Shown here: in pieces, positions 43,724 through 53,065 of the stretch
Position numbering within the stretch: position 1 is the first letter of the stretch
How the letters are laid out: each line of letters opens with the position of its first letter
Source: ZC4RG30 sp046347045
GTDB taxonomy: Bacteria > Pseudomonadota > Gammaproteobacteria > Steroidobacterales > Steroidobacteraceae
Length of the DNA: 64,000 nucleotides
Assembly (NCBI GenBank): GCA_046347045.1
Contig: JAXMGX010000008.1
Coordinates: forward strand, 124,001 to 188,000
Direction: 5' to 3'
Translations under genes and position numbers: made by a program
Notes under the pieces: model-generated
What the model was told of the DNA's origin: nothing
Database searches by the model: none
What the model saw: only the letters and a program-made list of their open reading frames with translations

Positions 43724-46204
43724 GTGACTCGCGGCCGCTTGCCTCAACACTTGCGGCAGCGCTACCAGTGCGGCGCTCTGCGCATCTCCGGCGACCGCAA
43801 TGCGTTATTTGAGCGGCACTTGCGCTTTGACCGGATCGCGCCGGCGGATCGTGCCTCGATGCGCGACAGCTACGAAGCGCTCGCGCGCGCATTGAGAGAT
43901 GTGCTGTCGCAGCGCTGGCTGAGGACGGAACGTGACTACGGGCGGAACAAGGCTAGGCGTGTGTATTTCCTGTCGATGGAGTACCTCCCGGGCCGCTCGT
44001 TAGTTAACAACTACACCAACTTGCAGCTGGAGTCGCAGGTCTATGAGCTGGCGCAGCACCACGGTATCGACCTCGCCGAACTTATGGAGCAGGAGCCGGA
44101 CGCTGGCCTTGGCAATGGTGGCCTCGGTCGGCTAGCAGCCTGCTTCCTGGATTCCATGGCGACTCTCGGCATTCCGGCAATGGGTTACGGCTTGCGCTAC
44201 GAGTACGGCATCTTCCGGCAGGAACTGCATGGTGGCTGGCAGCGGGAACAGCCGGACCATTGGCTGGCGCGGCCGGACCCGTGGGAGATCGCGCGGCCCG
44301 ACGAGGCTGTGGAGGTGACGCTCGGCTGTGGCTTCGAACGACGCGATGGCATGCTGTGGCCGAGCGGCGACCGGCCACTGAAGCTAGTCGGCATTCCCCA
44401 CGACCGTCCGGTAGTGGGCTACGGCGGAAAAACGATAAACACACTGCGACTATGGGCAGCCGGCGCGACGGATTTCTTCGATCTCGCCCAGTTCAACAGC
44501 GGTGATTTCGTAGGTGCCCTCACAGAGACGCTGATAGCAGAGACTCTGACGCGCGTACTCTACCCGGACGACAGCACTATGCGTGGTCGAGCATTGCGAT
44601 TCGTGCAACAGTATTTTCTCGTCGCGTGCTCGCTCGCTGACATTCTGCGTCGGCTAAAGGCCGAGGGGGACGATTGGACACAGATTGCTGACCGCGCAGC
44701 AATACAATTGAATGATACTCATCCGACGCTTGCCATCCCGGAGCTGATGCGGTTGCTGGTGGATGAGGTGCGGGTGGATTGGGATGACGCATGGCGCATT
44801 GTGCAGAAGACCTTCGCTTACACCAACCACACCTTATTGCCGGAGGCATTGGAGAAGTGGCCAGTGCGGATCTTTGAGCTGCTATTGCCGCGACAGCTGC
44901 AGATCATCTACGAGATCAACCGGCGCTTCTTGGATCAAGTGAGAGCGGAATTTCCAGCTGATGAGGCGCGCGTCGCGCGCGTCAGCTTGATCGAGGAATC
45001 GCCGGAACGTCGCGTGCGTATGGCGAATCTCGCCATTGTTGGTAGCCATAGCGTCAATGGTGTGTCGGCGCTGCATACTGAACTGCTGAAGCGGCGCGTG
45101 GTGGCGGACTTCGCGGCCATGTATCCCGAGCGCTTTCAGAGCAAGACAAACGGAGTCACGCAGCGGCGTTTCCTGCTGCAGGCAAACCCAGCGTTAGCTG
45201 GAGCGATTACCAAAGTTATTGGTAGTACGTGGATTACCGATCTATCTCAGCTAGCTCAGTTAGCACCGTTAGCTGGGGATGCGCAGTTCCAAGCCTCCGT
45301 ACGTGCCGCAAAATCGGAGGCCAAGGGGAGATTCTGTGATTGGCTCGGAAGTCAGGGCGCGACACTGGTTGACCCGCACTCGATCTTCGATACTCATATC
45401 AAGCGTATCCATGAATACAAGCGGCAGTTGCTGAATGTTCTGCATATCATAGGATTGTACGAGCGCTTGCGACGCGACCCAAGTTTGGAGATCACGCCTC
45501 GCACGTTCTTCTTTGCTGGAAAAGCAGCGCCTGCCTACCGCTTTGCTAAGCTTGTCATAAAGCTAATAAGCAACGTCGCGGATGTGATCGATGAGGATCC
45601 GGTCGTGTCACGGCGGCTGCGTGTGATCTTCATAACAGACTATCGTGTCTCTGTGGCTGAGCGACTGATTCCGGCCAGCGATGTTTCTGAGCAGCTATCT
45701 ACGGCGGGTTATGAAGCTAGTGGAACCAGCAACATGAAGTTCATGATGAATGGCGCGCTAACCGTCGGTACCCGGGATGGTGCGACCGTCGAGATGGCCA
45801 CGGCAGCCGGCGAGGAGAATCTCTTCCTGTTTGGCCTCGACGCGAAGCAGGTGGAGGACGGCGCCGGCTGGTATAACCCGTGGTGGCACTATGAGAATGA
45901 GCCACAGACGCGTGCGGTGCTCGATCTCATCTCAAGTGATCACTTTAGTCGTCACGAGCGGGGCATCTTTGCGCCCATTGTGGATGCTCTGTTGCGCCAA
46001 GGCGATCACTATCGCCATCTGGCGGATCTAGATAGCTACTGCGAAATTCAGCGACGTGTCGCCGCTATCTACGGGGATCCGGCAGATTGGACTAGCAAGG
46101 TGATTCTCAATATTGCGGCATCGGGGTACTTCTCGAGCGATCGAGCAATTAGCGAGTACTCGAGAGATATTTGGCGGGTGACGCCGGTCGGGGCGGAGAG
46201 CTAG
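43724..46204 (+). CDS. glgP: Glycogen / alpha-glucan phosphorylase
   Basis: About 826 residues, PLP-dependent GT35 enzyme. Motifs are YFLSMEYLPGRSLVNN, GLGNGGLGRLAACFLDSMAT, GYGLRYEYGIF, IQLNDTHP, KTFAYTNHTLLPEALE and the PLP-lysine region SGTSNMKFMMNGALTVGT. It releases glucose-1-P from glycogen by phosphorolysis. GTG 43724 is preferred; a TTG at 43703 adds seven residues. The last two thirds use AT-rich codons (TTA, ATA) much more than xfp just upstream, so the two genes probably have different histories. It may be co-transcribed with xfp (42-base gap). Confidence 0.95.
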   Translation: MTRGRLPQHLRQRYQCGALRISGDRNALFERHLRFDRIAPADRASMRDSYEALARALRDVLSQRWLRTERDYGRNKARRVYFLSMEYLPGRSLVNNYTNLQLESQVYELAQHHGIDLAELMEQEPDAGLGNGGLGRLAACFLDSMATLGIPAMGYGLRYEYGIFRQELHGGWQREQPDHWLARPDPWEIARPDEAVEVTLGCGFERRDGMLWPSGDRPLKLVGIPHDRPVVGYGGKTINTLRLWAAGATDFFDLAQFNSGDFVGALTETLIAETLTRVLYPDDSTMRGRALRFVQQYFLVACSLADILRRLKAEGDDWTQIADRAAIQLNDTHPTLAIPELMRLLVDEVRVDWDDAWRIVQKTFAYTNHTLLPEALEKWPVRIFELLLPRQLQIIYEINRRFLDQVRAEFPADEARVARVSLIEESPERRVRMANLAIVGSHSVNGVSALHTELLKRRVVADFAAMYPERFQSKTNGVTQRRFLLQANPALAGAITKVIGSTWITDLSQLAQLAPLAGDAQFQASVRAAKSEAKGRFCDWLGSQGATLVDPHSIFDTHIKRIHEYKRQLLNVLHIIGLYERLRRDPSLEITPRTFFFAGKAAPAYRFAKLVIKLISNVADVIDEDPVVSRRLRVIFITDYRVSVAERLIPASDVSEQLSTAGYEASGTSNMKFMMNGALTVGTRDGATVEMATAAGEENLFLFGLDAKQVEDGAGWYNPWWHYENEPQTRAVLDLISSDHFSRHERGIFAPIVDALLRQGDHYRHLADLDSYCEIQRRVAAIYGDPADWTSKVILNIAASGYFSSDRAISEYSRDIWRVTPVGAES

Positions 46205-46651
46205 CTAGTCGGTGCTCAGATCACGTACCAGCATCACGGGAACCGGCGCCGTGCGGGCAACCTGCTCGGCGTCGCTACCCATCAGCATGCGGTTGACGCC
46301 GCGGCGACCATGTGTGCCCAAGACGATCAGATCAGCACCGCAAACCTTCGCCTGATCGACGATATGTTGGGACGTCCGGTTGCCACTGTCCTCGATCAGT
46401 AGCGTGTTGATCGCAACGCCGCTTCCAACCTGCAAGCTGGCCTTGCGTAGCAGCTTCTCGCCATCCTGGATGAGCTTAGGTAGCACATCTCTTTGGAAGA
46501 TTTCGGGCCGCTCAAACCCGCTTCCTAGCGTTTCCACTACATGCAGGACATTCAATCGCGCGCCGGAAAGGCGCGCGAGACTTGCGGCGTGCTGTAGAGC
46601 TCGATCAGATGTGCTGCTGCCATCTACGGCGACCAATATCTGCGTGTACAT
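46205..46651 (-). CDS. Universal stress protein (UspA family)
   Basis: 148 residues, single Usp domain. Begins MYTQILVAVDGSSTSDRAL; the ATP-binding loop GTHGRRGVNRMLMGSDAEQV (G-x2-G-x9-G-S like) is near residues 112-131. Usp proteins of this class support survival under energy limitation or low oxygen. It converges with glgP end to end and lies 28 bases after the TetR gene on the same strand, so tetR-usp is probably an operon. Confidence 0.92.
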   Translation of the reverse strand: MYTQILVAVDGSSTSDRALQHAASLARLSGARLNVLHVVETLGSGFERPEIFQRDVLPKLIQDGEKLLRKASLQVGSGVAINTLLIEDSGNRTSQHIVDQAKVCGADLIVLGTHGRRGVNRMLMGSDAEQVARTAPVPVMLVRDLSTD

Positions 46652-46679
46652 GATTTCAGTATATCGCGAGTGAACGAGA

Positions 46680-47261
46680 TCAACACATCAGGCCCCGCTT
46701 GAGTAGCTTCATCGCACGTCTTGCCAGTCGCTGTCGCTCCCGAACAGATCGACCACCCAACTCGCTAGTAAGCATCCTTACCGCAAGCACGATATCTGCA
46801 GGTTTCAGGTCCGCGCGGCACTGGCCGGCTTCGATGCAGATTTCTAGCGGACGGCGATATATTTGGACGTGGCGCTTATAGAATTTTACTACAGCGGGAT
46901 CATTGCGATCTAAGCTACGCCAATAGGCCACTAGGGCTGCTGAGGAGACGATGATCGCATTGACGGCATAGTCGAATGCCATCCACAATGCATCGGGCCG
47001 ATCCGCTAGCTTCGCTACGTAACTTTCGTACGAGCGCAGTTCTTCATCCAGCAACGCGTACATCAGCGCTTTTCTGTCCGCGAAGTTGCGGTACAGTGTT
47101 GCGCGTCCGACATTTGCGCGAAGTATAACCAACTCCAGCGGAGCGAAAACGCCATGCTCAGCGAATACGGACTTGGCGGCAATCAGCAGTTGCTGCCGAT
47201 GTAACACGGCGTCCGCTCGGGCACTTTTCCTTACTGATTTTCTATTGTGTCGTTCTGGCAT
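46680..47261 (-). CDS. TetR/AcrR-family transcriptional regulator
   Basis: 193 residues. The N-terminal HTH is typical: LLIAAKSVFAEHGVFAPLELVILRANVGRATLYRNFADRKALMYALL (read in parts; GRATLYRNF is the recognition-helix end). The C-terminal ligand domain has no recognisable specific motif. It is the only local regulator in the module, so it is the first candidate to bind the GGAC-N6-GTCC palindromes at 31270 and 34773; its own upstream region lacks that palindrome, so autoregulation through the same site is not supported. Confidence 0.88.
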   Translation of the reverse strand: MPERHNRKSVRKSARADAVLHRQQLLIAAKSVFAEHGVFAPLELVILRANVGRATLYRNFADRKALMYALLDEELRSYESYVAKLADRPDALWMAFDYAVNAIIVSSAALVAYWRSLDRNDPAVVKFYKRHVQIYRRPLEICIEAGQCRADLKPADIVLAVRMLTSELGGRSVRERQRLARRAMKLLKRGLMC

Positions 47262-47672
47262 GGGTGGTCAGGAGTCACCGAAAGCTCAGTTGTGCCATCT
47301 GCCACGTCAAAGCGATGAGCATCTAGCTGCAGCCGTCGTTCTTGGGGCTTAATTGGCAAAACAGGTTAATTATAGCCGGTGCTTGTCACGAGCGCTCCGT
47401 GTCGCGCCTTCGAAGAGCTGGCCGAGGGAATTCTTGGGAAGGGCTTTTCTTGTCTCACCTGGCGCGGCATGGCCAAAACCAGAGTGAATCCGCAAAGTGC
47501 ATTCCGCGCCATCCGAGTCACATCTGCCCGACAACGCTAGTTGACTCCGGCATACGGAGGTTTCTTGCGGTTGGTGGTGGGTTTCGGCCGCTTTTCCCTC
47601 GATAGTCAGCATTATATTTCTCATCGCGCAAGGGTGTGATCCACGCAGGTCCTACGGAAAGGGGAACCGGCA
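47262..47672. other. Intergenic region between tetR and virB2
   Basis: 411 bases with no convincing gene. On the minus strand a TATAAT lies at 47369-47374, possibly the -10 of tetR, but its -35 is weak. GGAAAGGGG about 12 bases before the virB2 ATG is its ribosome site. No copy of the GGAC-N6-GTCC palindrome is present. Confidence 0.5.
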
Positions 47673-47972
47673 ATGGATGAAACACACTTCCGCCATGCGC
47701 TGAACCGGACATGGGCGCTCGCAATTGGCTTTGGGCTGCCGGCCATCACCTTGGCTCAGGCTTCGCCATTCGAGACCGGCGCTACCTCAACCGTGAACTT
47801 CGTTCTGACCATTGCAACACCAATCGCGGTGTTGCTGGTGATTGCGTTGGGCATTGCGGCGGCGGTCGGCAAGATCTCCTGGGGTTGGGTAATCGGTGCG
47901 TTGGTTGGCATCGCGGCGATCTTCGGCTCGCAGCAGATCGTGACCTGGATACGCGGCTTGTTCGGCGTCTAG
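47673..47972 (+). CDS. virB2: VirB2/TrbC-type major pilin precursor
   Basis: 99 residues with an N-terminal signal region (ALAIGFGLPAITLAQA) and two hydrophobic helices (FVLTIATPIAVLLVIALGIAA and WVIGALVGIAAIFGSQQIV) joined by a short basic loop, the build of VirB2/TrbC pilins. First gene of the secretion cluster. It would form the conjugative pilus of the element's P-type type IV system. Confidence 0.85.
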   Translation: MDETHFRHALNRTWALAIGFGLPAITLAQASPFETGATSTVNFVLTIATPIAVLLVIALGIAAAVGKISWGWVIGALVGIAAIFGSQQIVTWIRGLFGV

Positions 47973-47981
47973 GGGCGGTCC

Positions 47982-48347
47982 ATGGAGGCACGTAATTCCG
48001 GCGTGGTCGCCGATCCGCTGTTCGTGGGTGCGACGCGCCCGCCAATGCGGATGGGCGTGACTTACGGGGCCATGTTGCTCAACGTGGCGGTTGCCATGGA
48101 GTTGTTCCTGCTGACGCGGAACCTCCTGGTTCTGCTGCTGGTGGTTCCGCTGCATGGTGTGTGCGTGCTGCTGTGCGCGCGGGACCCGCGCTACTTCAAC
48201 CTGCTGATGATGGCATTGAAGACCCGGTTCCTCGGGTATTTGTGCAGCGCCCGGTTCTGGAAGGGGTCGAGCTACAGCCCGCTGGTTCTGGACCTGCCAT
48301 CGTCGTCGGGCAGGCGGCGACATCGGGCTTGGGTGCAGCTGCCATGA
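47982..48347 (+). CDS. virB3: VirB3-type inner-membrane protein
   Basis: 121 residues. Begins with the VADPLFVGATRPPMRMGV segment typical of VirB3/TrbD, then two adjacent hydrophobic helices, then the DPRYFNLLM motif. Its stop overlaps the virB4 ATG (ATGA), as is usual because VirB3 and VirB4 act together. Confidence 0.9.
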   Translation: MEARNSGVVADPLFVGATRPPMRMGVTYGAMLLNVAVAMELFLLTRNLLVLLLVVPLHGVCVLLCARDPRYFNLLMMALKTRFLGYLCSARFWKGSSYSPLVLDLPSSSGRRRHRAWVQLP

Positions 48348-50815
48348 AGCGCTCCAGCGCCCTGCGACGCGAACAGCCGGCTTCGACGCGGCTACCATAT
48401 CGTGCCCAGATCACGCCGCACATCTTGCGCACTGAGGCAGGTGACTATGTGCAGTGCCTAAAGCTGGGTGGCGCCAGCTTCGAGAGCGCAGACGATGCGG
48501 TGCTGAACAACTGGCATGAGCGCCTGAATGTACTGTGGCGGAACATTGCCAGCTCCAACACGGCGTTGTGGGCGCACGTGGTGCGCCGGCGTGTTACGCC
48601 GGAATCCTCGCCTGCTGGGAATGAAGGATTCGCGGAGCATCTGGCGAGCAAGTACCAAGGGCTGCTAGGCCGTGAAGTCCTGATGGGTAGCGAGCTGTAC
48701 CTGTCAGTAGTCTACCGGCCGGTCGCTGGCGCGGCACCGGGCCTGCTGTCGCGGCTGGTGGCCCGTGGTCAGGCGAGCGCACAGGCCGCGGAATTGGCTG
48801 ATGCCGTCGACGCCAGCGAGAAGCTGGTCCAGACCCTCGTATCTTCCCTCGATCGGTACGAGCCGGAGCGGCTGGCCACCTACGAGTTCGGCGGCCGGCA
48901 CTACTCGCGGGTTCTGGAGTTGATGGGGTTGCTGGTGAACGGAGCCTGGGCGCGGGTGCCGCTGCCCCGGGCACCGTTGCAGGAGGTACTGGCGACCACG
49001 CGTACGGTGTTCGGCACCGAAACCATCGAGTACCGGCTACCGACCGGAAACCGGTACGGGGCCGTACTTGGCATCAAGGAATACTCCACACCGTCGACCG
49101 TGGGGATGCTGAATGCGCTGTTGTCGGCGCCATTCGAGTTCGTGCTCACGCAGTCGTTCGCCTTCTTGTCGAAGGTGACTGGGCAGGGGCTGCTGCAGCG
49201 GCAGTACAACCAGCTGTCCAATGCCGGCGACTTCGCCGTGAGTCAGGCCGAGGAACTGAAGGAGGCACTGGACGCACTGACCGCCAATGAGTTCGTGATG
49301 GGGGATCATCATTTTTCATTGCAGGTGCTGACGGCAGTGCGCCCGCTGGGCACCGACGTGGAGCGGGCGGCGGCCTTGCGGCAACTCAACGATGATCTGG
49401 CTCTGGCCCGGGCGCTGCTGGCGGATACTGGCATGACCACGGCGCGCGAGGATCTGGCGCTGGAAGCGGCTTTCTGGGCACAGCTGCCGGGCTGTTTCGC
49501 GTTGCGGCCACGCAAGGCGCCGATCACATCGCGCAACTTCTGCGCTACGGTTCCGTTCCACAACTTCCCGGCGGGACGGGCGCAGGGCAATCATTGGGGT
49601 GAGGCGCTGGCGCTGCTCGTGACCAGTGCCCGCTCGCCGTACTACTTCTCGCTGCACGCCAGCGATCCGCGCGATCCGGACGGTGGCAGTCGCAAAGACA
49701 CGGGACACACGTTCATCTGCGGGCCGACCGGCAGCGGTAAGTCGGTATTCATCGGGTTTCTGGTGTGCATGCTGCGGCGGATCGGGGCGACGCAGGTGCT
49801 GTTCGACAAGGATCGCGGCCTCGAAATCTTGACCCGCGCGCTGGGTGGCACCTATTTGCCTCTGAAGAACGGCGCGCCGACTGGATTCAATCCGCTGCAG
49901 TTGCCGCCAATGCCGGATCATGTCGAGTTCCTGAAGGGCTGGCTCAGGGTGCTGGCGCGGGGCACGCGACCGCTGACGGTTCGCGAAGAAGCGGACCTCG
50001 ATCAGGCGCTGCTGTCGACGCTGGCACTGGATCGGTCGGCCAGGCGACTTTCGCGGCTGATCGAGTTCACCGATGCGACGCGGGCGGAGGGGATCCACGC
50101 CAGGCTGTCGCGCTGGTGCGAGAGTGCGCGCGGTGACTACGCCTGGGTATTCGACAATCCGGAAGACTCGTTTATCGGGCAGTTGTCCAGCGCGACGCTG
50201 CTTGGGATTGATGTCACGGACTTCCTCGATCATGCGCTCGCCCGGCCACCGGTGACGCTGTACCTGTTCCATGTGATCCGGCAGCTGCTCGATGGGCGTC
50301 GGTTCGTGTGCTGGATGGATGAGTTCTGGCGGCTGTTGGCGGACCAAGCGTTCGAGGGTTTTGCGAAGGACGGGCCGAAGACGTGGCGCAAGCTGAACGG
50401 CGTGATGGCGCTGGCCACGCAGAGCGCGAGCGATGTGCTCGACAGCCCCATCAGCCGGACCATCATCGAGCAGACGCCAACCAAGATTCTCTTTCCCAAC
50501 CCCGATGCCAGTGAGGCGGAGTACGTCGAAGGGTTCGGACTGTCGGAGCGGGAGTTCCGGCTTATCAAGGAACAGCTGGAGCCTGGTTCGCGGCAGTTCC
50601 TCATCAAACAGGGCCACTACTCGGTAGTCGCTCGGCTGGACCTCAAGGGGTTCGATGCCGAGCTGAAGGTGATCTCCGGTCGTGCCGAATCCCTCGGCGC
50701 CATGCGCGAGGCGATCACGCGGTACGGACCTGATCCAGCGGCCTGGCTGCCCTTGTTCATGGGCAGGGGAAACGTCGATGTCTCCGCGACTGGGAGCGGT
50801 CGCAATACAACCTGA
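48344..50815 (+). CDS. virB4: VirB4-type secretion ATPase
   Basis: 823 residues. CagE/TrbE N-terminal domain, then ATPase domain with Walker A CGPTGSGKS (about residue 468) and Walker B FVCWMDEFWRLL (about residue 655); ATQSASDVLDSPI lies after it. Powers pilus assembly at the inner membrane. ATG 48344 is chosen because of the ATGA overlap with virB3; an open frame continues further upstream inside virB3 but lacks a ribosome site. Confidence 0.93.
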   Translation: MKRSSALRREQPASTRLPYRAQITPHILRTEAGDYVQCLKLGGASFESADDAVLNNWHERLNVLWRNIASSNTALWAHVVRRRVTPESSPAGNEGFAEHLASKYQGLLGREVLMGSELYLSVVYRPVAGAAPGLLSRLVARGQASAQAAELADAVDASEKLVQTLVSSLDRYEPERLATYEFGGRHYSRVLELMGLLVNGAWARVPLPRAPLQEVLATTRTVFGTETIEYRLPTGNRYGAVLGIKEYSTPSTVGMLNALLSAPFEFVLTQSFAFLSKVTGQGLLQRQYNQLSNAGDFAVSQAEELKEALDALTANEFVMGDHHFSLQVLTAVRPLGTDVERAAALRQLNDDLALARALLADTGMTTAREDLALEAAFWAQLPGCFALRPRKAPITSRNFCATVPFHNFPAGRAQGNHWGEALALLVTSARSPYYFSLHASDPRDPDGGSRKDTGHTFICGPTGSGKSVFIGFLVCMLRRIGATQVLFDKDRGLEILTRALGGTYLPLKNGAPTGFNPLQLPPMPDHVEFLKGWLRVLARGTRPLTVREEADLDQALLSTLALDRSARRLSRLIEFTDATRAEGIHARLSRWCESARGDYAWVFDNPEDSFIGQLSSATLLGIDVTDFLDHALARPPVTLYLFHVIRQLLDGRRFVCWMDEFWRLLADQAFEGFAKDGPKTWRKLNGVMALATQSASDVLDSPISRTIIEQTPTKILFPNPDASEAEYVEGFGLSEREFRLIKEQLEPGSRQFLIKQGHYSVVARLDLKGFDAELKVISGRAESLGAMREAITRYGPDPAAWLPLFMGRGNVDVSATGSGRNTT

Positions 50816-50827
50816 GCGGAGGTTGGC

Positions 50828-51541
50828 ATGGCACGGTTACCTCGATACGTCCTTTTTGCAGTGCTGTCATTGACGTTCGGGTCTGCGGCCCAGGCGCAGT
50901 GGGCGGTGGTCGATGTACGGGCCATCGCGCAGATGACGCAGCAACTGTCGGTGCTGCGCCAGCAGTTGCAGACTGTACAGAACCAGCTTACCCAAGCGCA
51001 GCGGGAATACCAGTCGATCACAGGGAGTCGCGGCATGGATCAGTTGCTGCGCGGGACGGTGCGCAACTACCTGCCAGAGGACTGGCGGGCTCTGCAGGAT
51101 GCGCTCGACGGGCTCTCTGGCAGCTATGGCGCACTGGCTAGCCAGCTGCAGTCCGTACTGCAGGGCAATGCGGTGCTAAGCGAGGATCAGGTCGGTCGCT
51201 TGTCGGTGGCCGAGCGCGAGCAGTTGCAGGCGAGGCGGCGCACCGCGGCGCTGTTGCAGGTGACGAGCCGGGAGGCGCTGGAGGCGAGCAGCGAGCGGTT
51301 CGTAGCCTTGCAGCAGTTGATTGACGCCATCCCGACGGCTACGGACCAGAAGGCGGTGCTCGACCTGCAGGCGCGGATCTCGGCCGAGCAGGCCATGCTG
51401 CAGAACGAACAGACCAAGCTGATGCTGCTGTACCACGCCACCGAGGCTGAGGAGTTGGCGCGACGGCAGCGCTCTTCGGAACTGGCGATCCAGAATCGCG
51501 GTTCACTCCGGTCGATCGGTGCGGTCGGTCTGGTGCCGTAG
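50828..51541 (+). CDS. virB5: VirB5/TrbJ-type minor pilin
   Basis: 237 residues. Signal peptide (YVLFAVLSLTFGSAAQA), then a long helical coiled coil (MTQQLSVLRQQLQTVQNQLTQAQREY) and central GTVRNYLPEDW segment, typical of VirB5/TrbJ pilus-tip proteins. 12 bases after virB4, preceded by GAGCGGAGG. Confidence 0.88.
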   Translation: MARLPRYVLFAVLSLTFGSAAQAQWAVVDVRAIAQMTQQLSVLRQQLQTVQNQLTQAQREYQSITGSRGMDQLLRGTVRNYLPEDWRALQDALDGLSGSYGALASQLQSVLQGNAVLSEDQVGRLSVAEREQLQARRRTAALLQVTSREALEASSERFVALQQLIDAIPTATDQKAVLDLQARISAEQAMLQNEQTKLMLLYHATEAEELARRQRSSELAIQNRGSLRSIGAVGLVP

Positions 51542-51545
51542 GCGG

Positions 51546-51833
51546 ATGGCCGGGCTGCGTTGTGTTCGGCTGTGGCGACTGGCGGCGATTCTGGTCGTCG
51601 CCGGCTGCGCACCAGCACCGCCGGCGGCCCGGCACACGGTCGAGGAGTATCGGGCTGATGCCGCTCTGCGTTCTTCCGCCCTGGATACCTGTGCCAACGA
51701 TCCGGGCACGTTGCGTGGACACCCGGACTGCCTGAATGCCCAGCGGGCCGCGGCGATGGAAGAGCGAGGCCGCCTGCGCTCCTCCGGGCCGATTGGCCTG
51801 GAGCCTTCCCGCCCCGAGTCATCCAAGGAGTAG
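51546..51833 (+). CDS. EexN-like entry-exclusion lipoprotein
   Basis: 95 residues. Lipobox VVAGC after a hydrophobic stretch, then VEEYRADAALRSSALDTCANDPGTLRGHPDCLNAQRA; the paired cysteines with C-x-N-x-P-G and CLNA are those of EexN-family lipoproteins, which sit between VirB5 and VirB6 in many P-type systems and reduce redundant transfer between like donors. Family call rests on this short motif and position. Confidence 0.75.
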   Translation: MAGLRCVRLWRLAAILVVAGCAPAPPAARHTVEEYRADAALRSSALDTCANDPGTLRGHPDCLNAQRAAAMEERGRLRSSGPIGLEPSRPESSKE

Positions 51834-51836
51834 GTC

Positions 51837-52880
51837 ATGGGGTTCTTCGAGGAATTCAACCTGTGGTTGAGCGCAACGCTGCAGACGTTCATCTCTAGCA
51901 ACACGGCGCTGATCGCCAACATCCTGGAGCCTGCCGTCGTGGCGCTGGGCGTGTTGTACGTGATCCTGTGGGGTTACCTGCAGCTTGCCGGCAAGGTCGA
52001 GGAGCCGTTCCTGGAGGGGGTAAAGCGGCTGCTGACACTTGCGTTCATCCTCGGGATCTCGCTGCAGGGCTGGCTGTACAACGAGGTGATCGTGGACACG
52101 ATGTTCCGGGCGCCGATACAGCTGGCGTCCGGAATCATCGGTGCGGCCGGTACGCCCGAGGCCGTGTCAGGCGATACGGTGGACATCATCGATGAAATCC
52201 TCTTTGACGGCGATGACGCCGCCTCGCTGCTGCTGACCAAGGGCGAAGTATTCGGCGAGAACATCGTGTACTACTTCGCCGCGTTCGCGGTGTACCTCGC
52301 CGTGGGGATCACGGCGATCTACACCATGTTCCTGTTGGCGCTATCCAAGATCGCGCTGTCGGTGCTCATTGCGATGGGGCCGATCTTCCTCGCCATGCTG
52401 TTCTTCGAGAGTACCAAGCGGTTCTTCGAGGCCTGGATGGCGCAACTGTCCAACTATGCGTTCCTGACGGTGCTCGCCGTGTTGGTGGCCTCCCTGATGC
52501 TGCAGATCATATCGACTGCGGCCGAGGCGGCAGTGGCGGCCGGTGACGGCATCGAGATCGCCCACGCGCTGAAGGTGTGCATCGCTTCGGCGCTGACATT
52601 TCTGATCATGATGCAGGTGCCGGCCATGGCACAGGGACTGGCCAGTGGCGTGGCGTTGTCGAGCTTTGGAGCGATCTCGAACACGCTGCGTGCCGGGATG
52701 GGCATGGCCCGGGGGAGCGGGCGGCGCTTGAAGGACTTCTCGCGTGGCGCCTTCGTCGACAAGGACACCAGTCGCTGGGACAGCCTGTCGCGCAAGGTGG
52801 GGCAGCGGCTGATCGGCGCGCGCATGCCACGCGAGCTGCGCCCGCGACAGGGCACGTTGTCCGTAGTGAGGCGCACATGA
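51837..52880 (+). CDS. virB6: VirB6/TrbL-type polytopic protein
   Basis: 347 residues with at least five strongly hydrophobic segments (about residues 26-46, 58-75, 140-160, 170-190, 200-225) and conserved PIFLAMLFFESTKRFFEAW near residue 180. Forms the inner-membrane channel core. The C-terminal 70 residues are polar and basic. ATGA overlap with the next gene. Confidence 0.9.
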   Translation: MGFFEEFNLWLSATLQTFISSNTALIANILEPAVVALGVLYVILWGYLQLAGKVEEPFLEGVKRLLTLAFILGISLQGWLYNEVIVDTMFRAPIQLASGIIGAAGTPEAVSGDTVDIIDEILFDGDDAASLLLTKGEVFGENIVYYFAAFAVYLAVGITAIYTMFLLALSKIALSVLIAMGPIFLAMLFFESTKRFFEAWMAQLSNYAFLTVLAVLVASLMLQIISTAAEAAVAAGDGIEIAHALKVCIASALTFLIMMQVPAMAQGLASGVALSSFGAISNTLRAGMGMARGSGRRLKDFSRGAFVDKDTSRWDSLSRKVGQRLIGARMPRELRPRQGTLSVVRRT

Positions 52881-53065
52881 ACCGAGTAGGCAGGATGCTG
52901 GCCTTGGGTGTGGGGCTGCTGGCGGGATGGCTGGTGGCAGGTTGCAGCCACCAGCCGCCCAAGGTCGAGTGCGATCGCAAGCTGGTGCCGATCAATGCGC
53001 TGGCGCGCGCGTCGAGCCCAGCGCCGGCGGTGCCTGTGGTGCCACCTGAGGAGGGGACGCCATGA
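52877..53065 (+). CDS. virB7: VirB7-like small lipoprotein
   Basis: 62 residues. Signal peptide with lipobox LVAGC, then a short tail with one further Cys (VECDRK) and a Pro/Ala-rich end. Size, lipobox and position between VirB6 and VirB8 fit VirB7, which anchors VirB9 in the outer membrane. Start and stop overlap both neighbours by four bases. Confidence 0.75.
   Translation: MNRVGRMLALGVGLLAGWLVAGCSHQPPKVECDRKLVPINALARASSPAPAVPVVPPEEGTP

Noticed and set aside
37256..43750. Long antisense frames (914 and 845 codons) opposite rbbA and xfp
   Set aside because: Explained by third-position GC bias of the real genes; no ribosome sites or recognisable domains.
47342..47640. Small open frames between tetR and virB2
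   Set aside because: Overlapping frames on both strands without ribosome sites or motifs; treated as intergenic.
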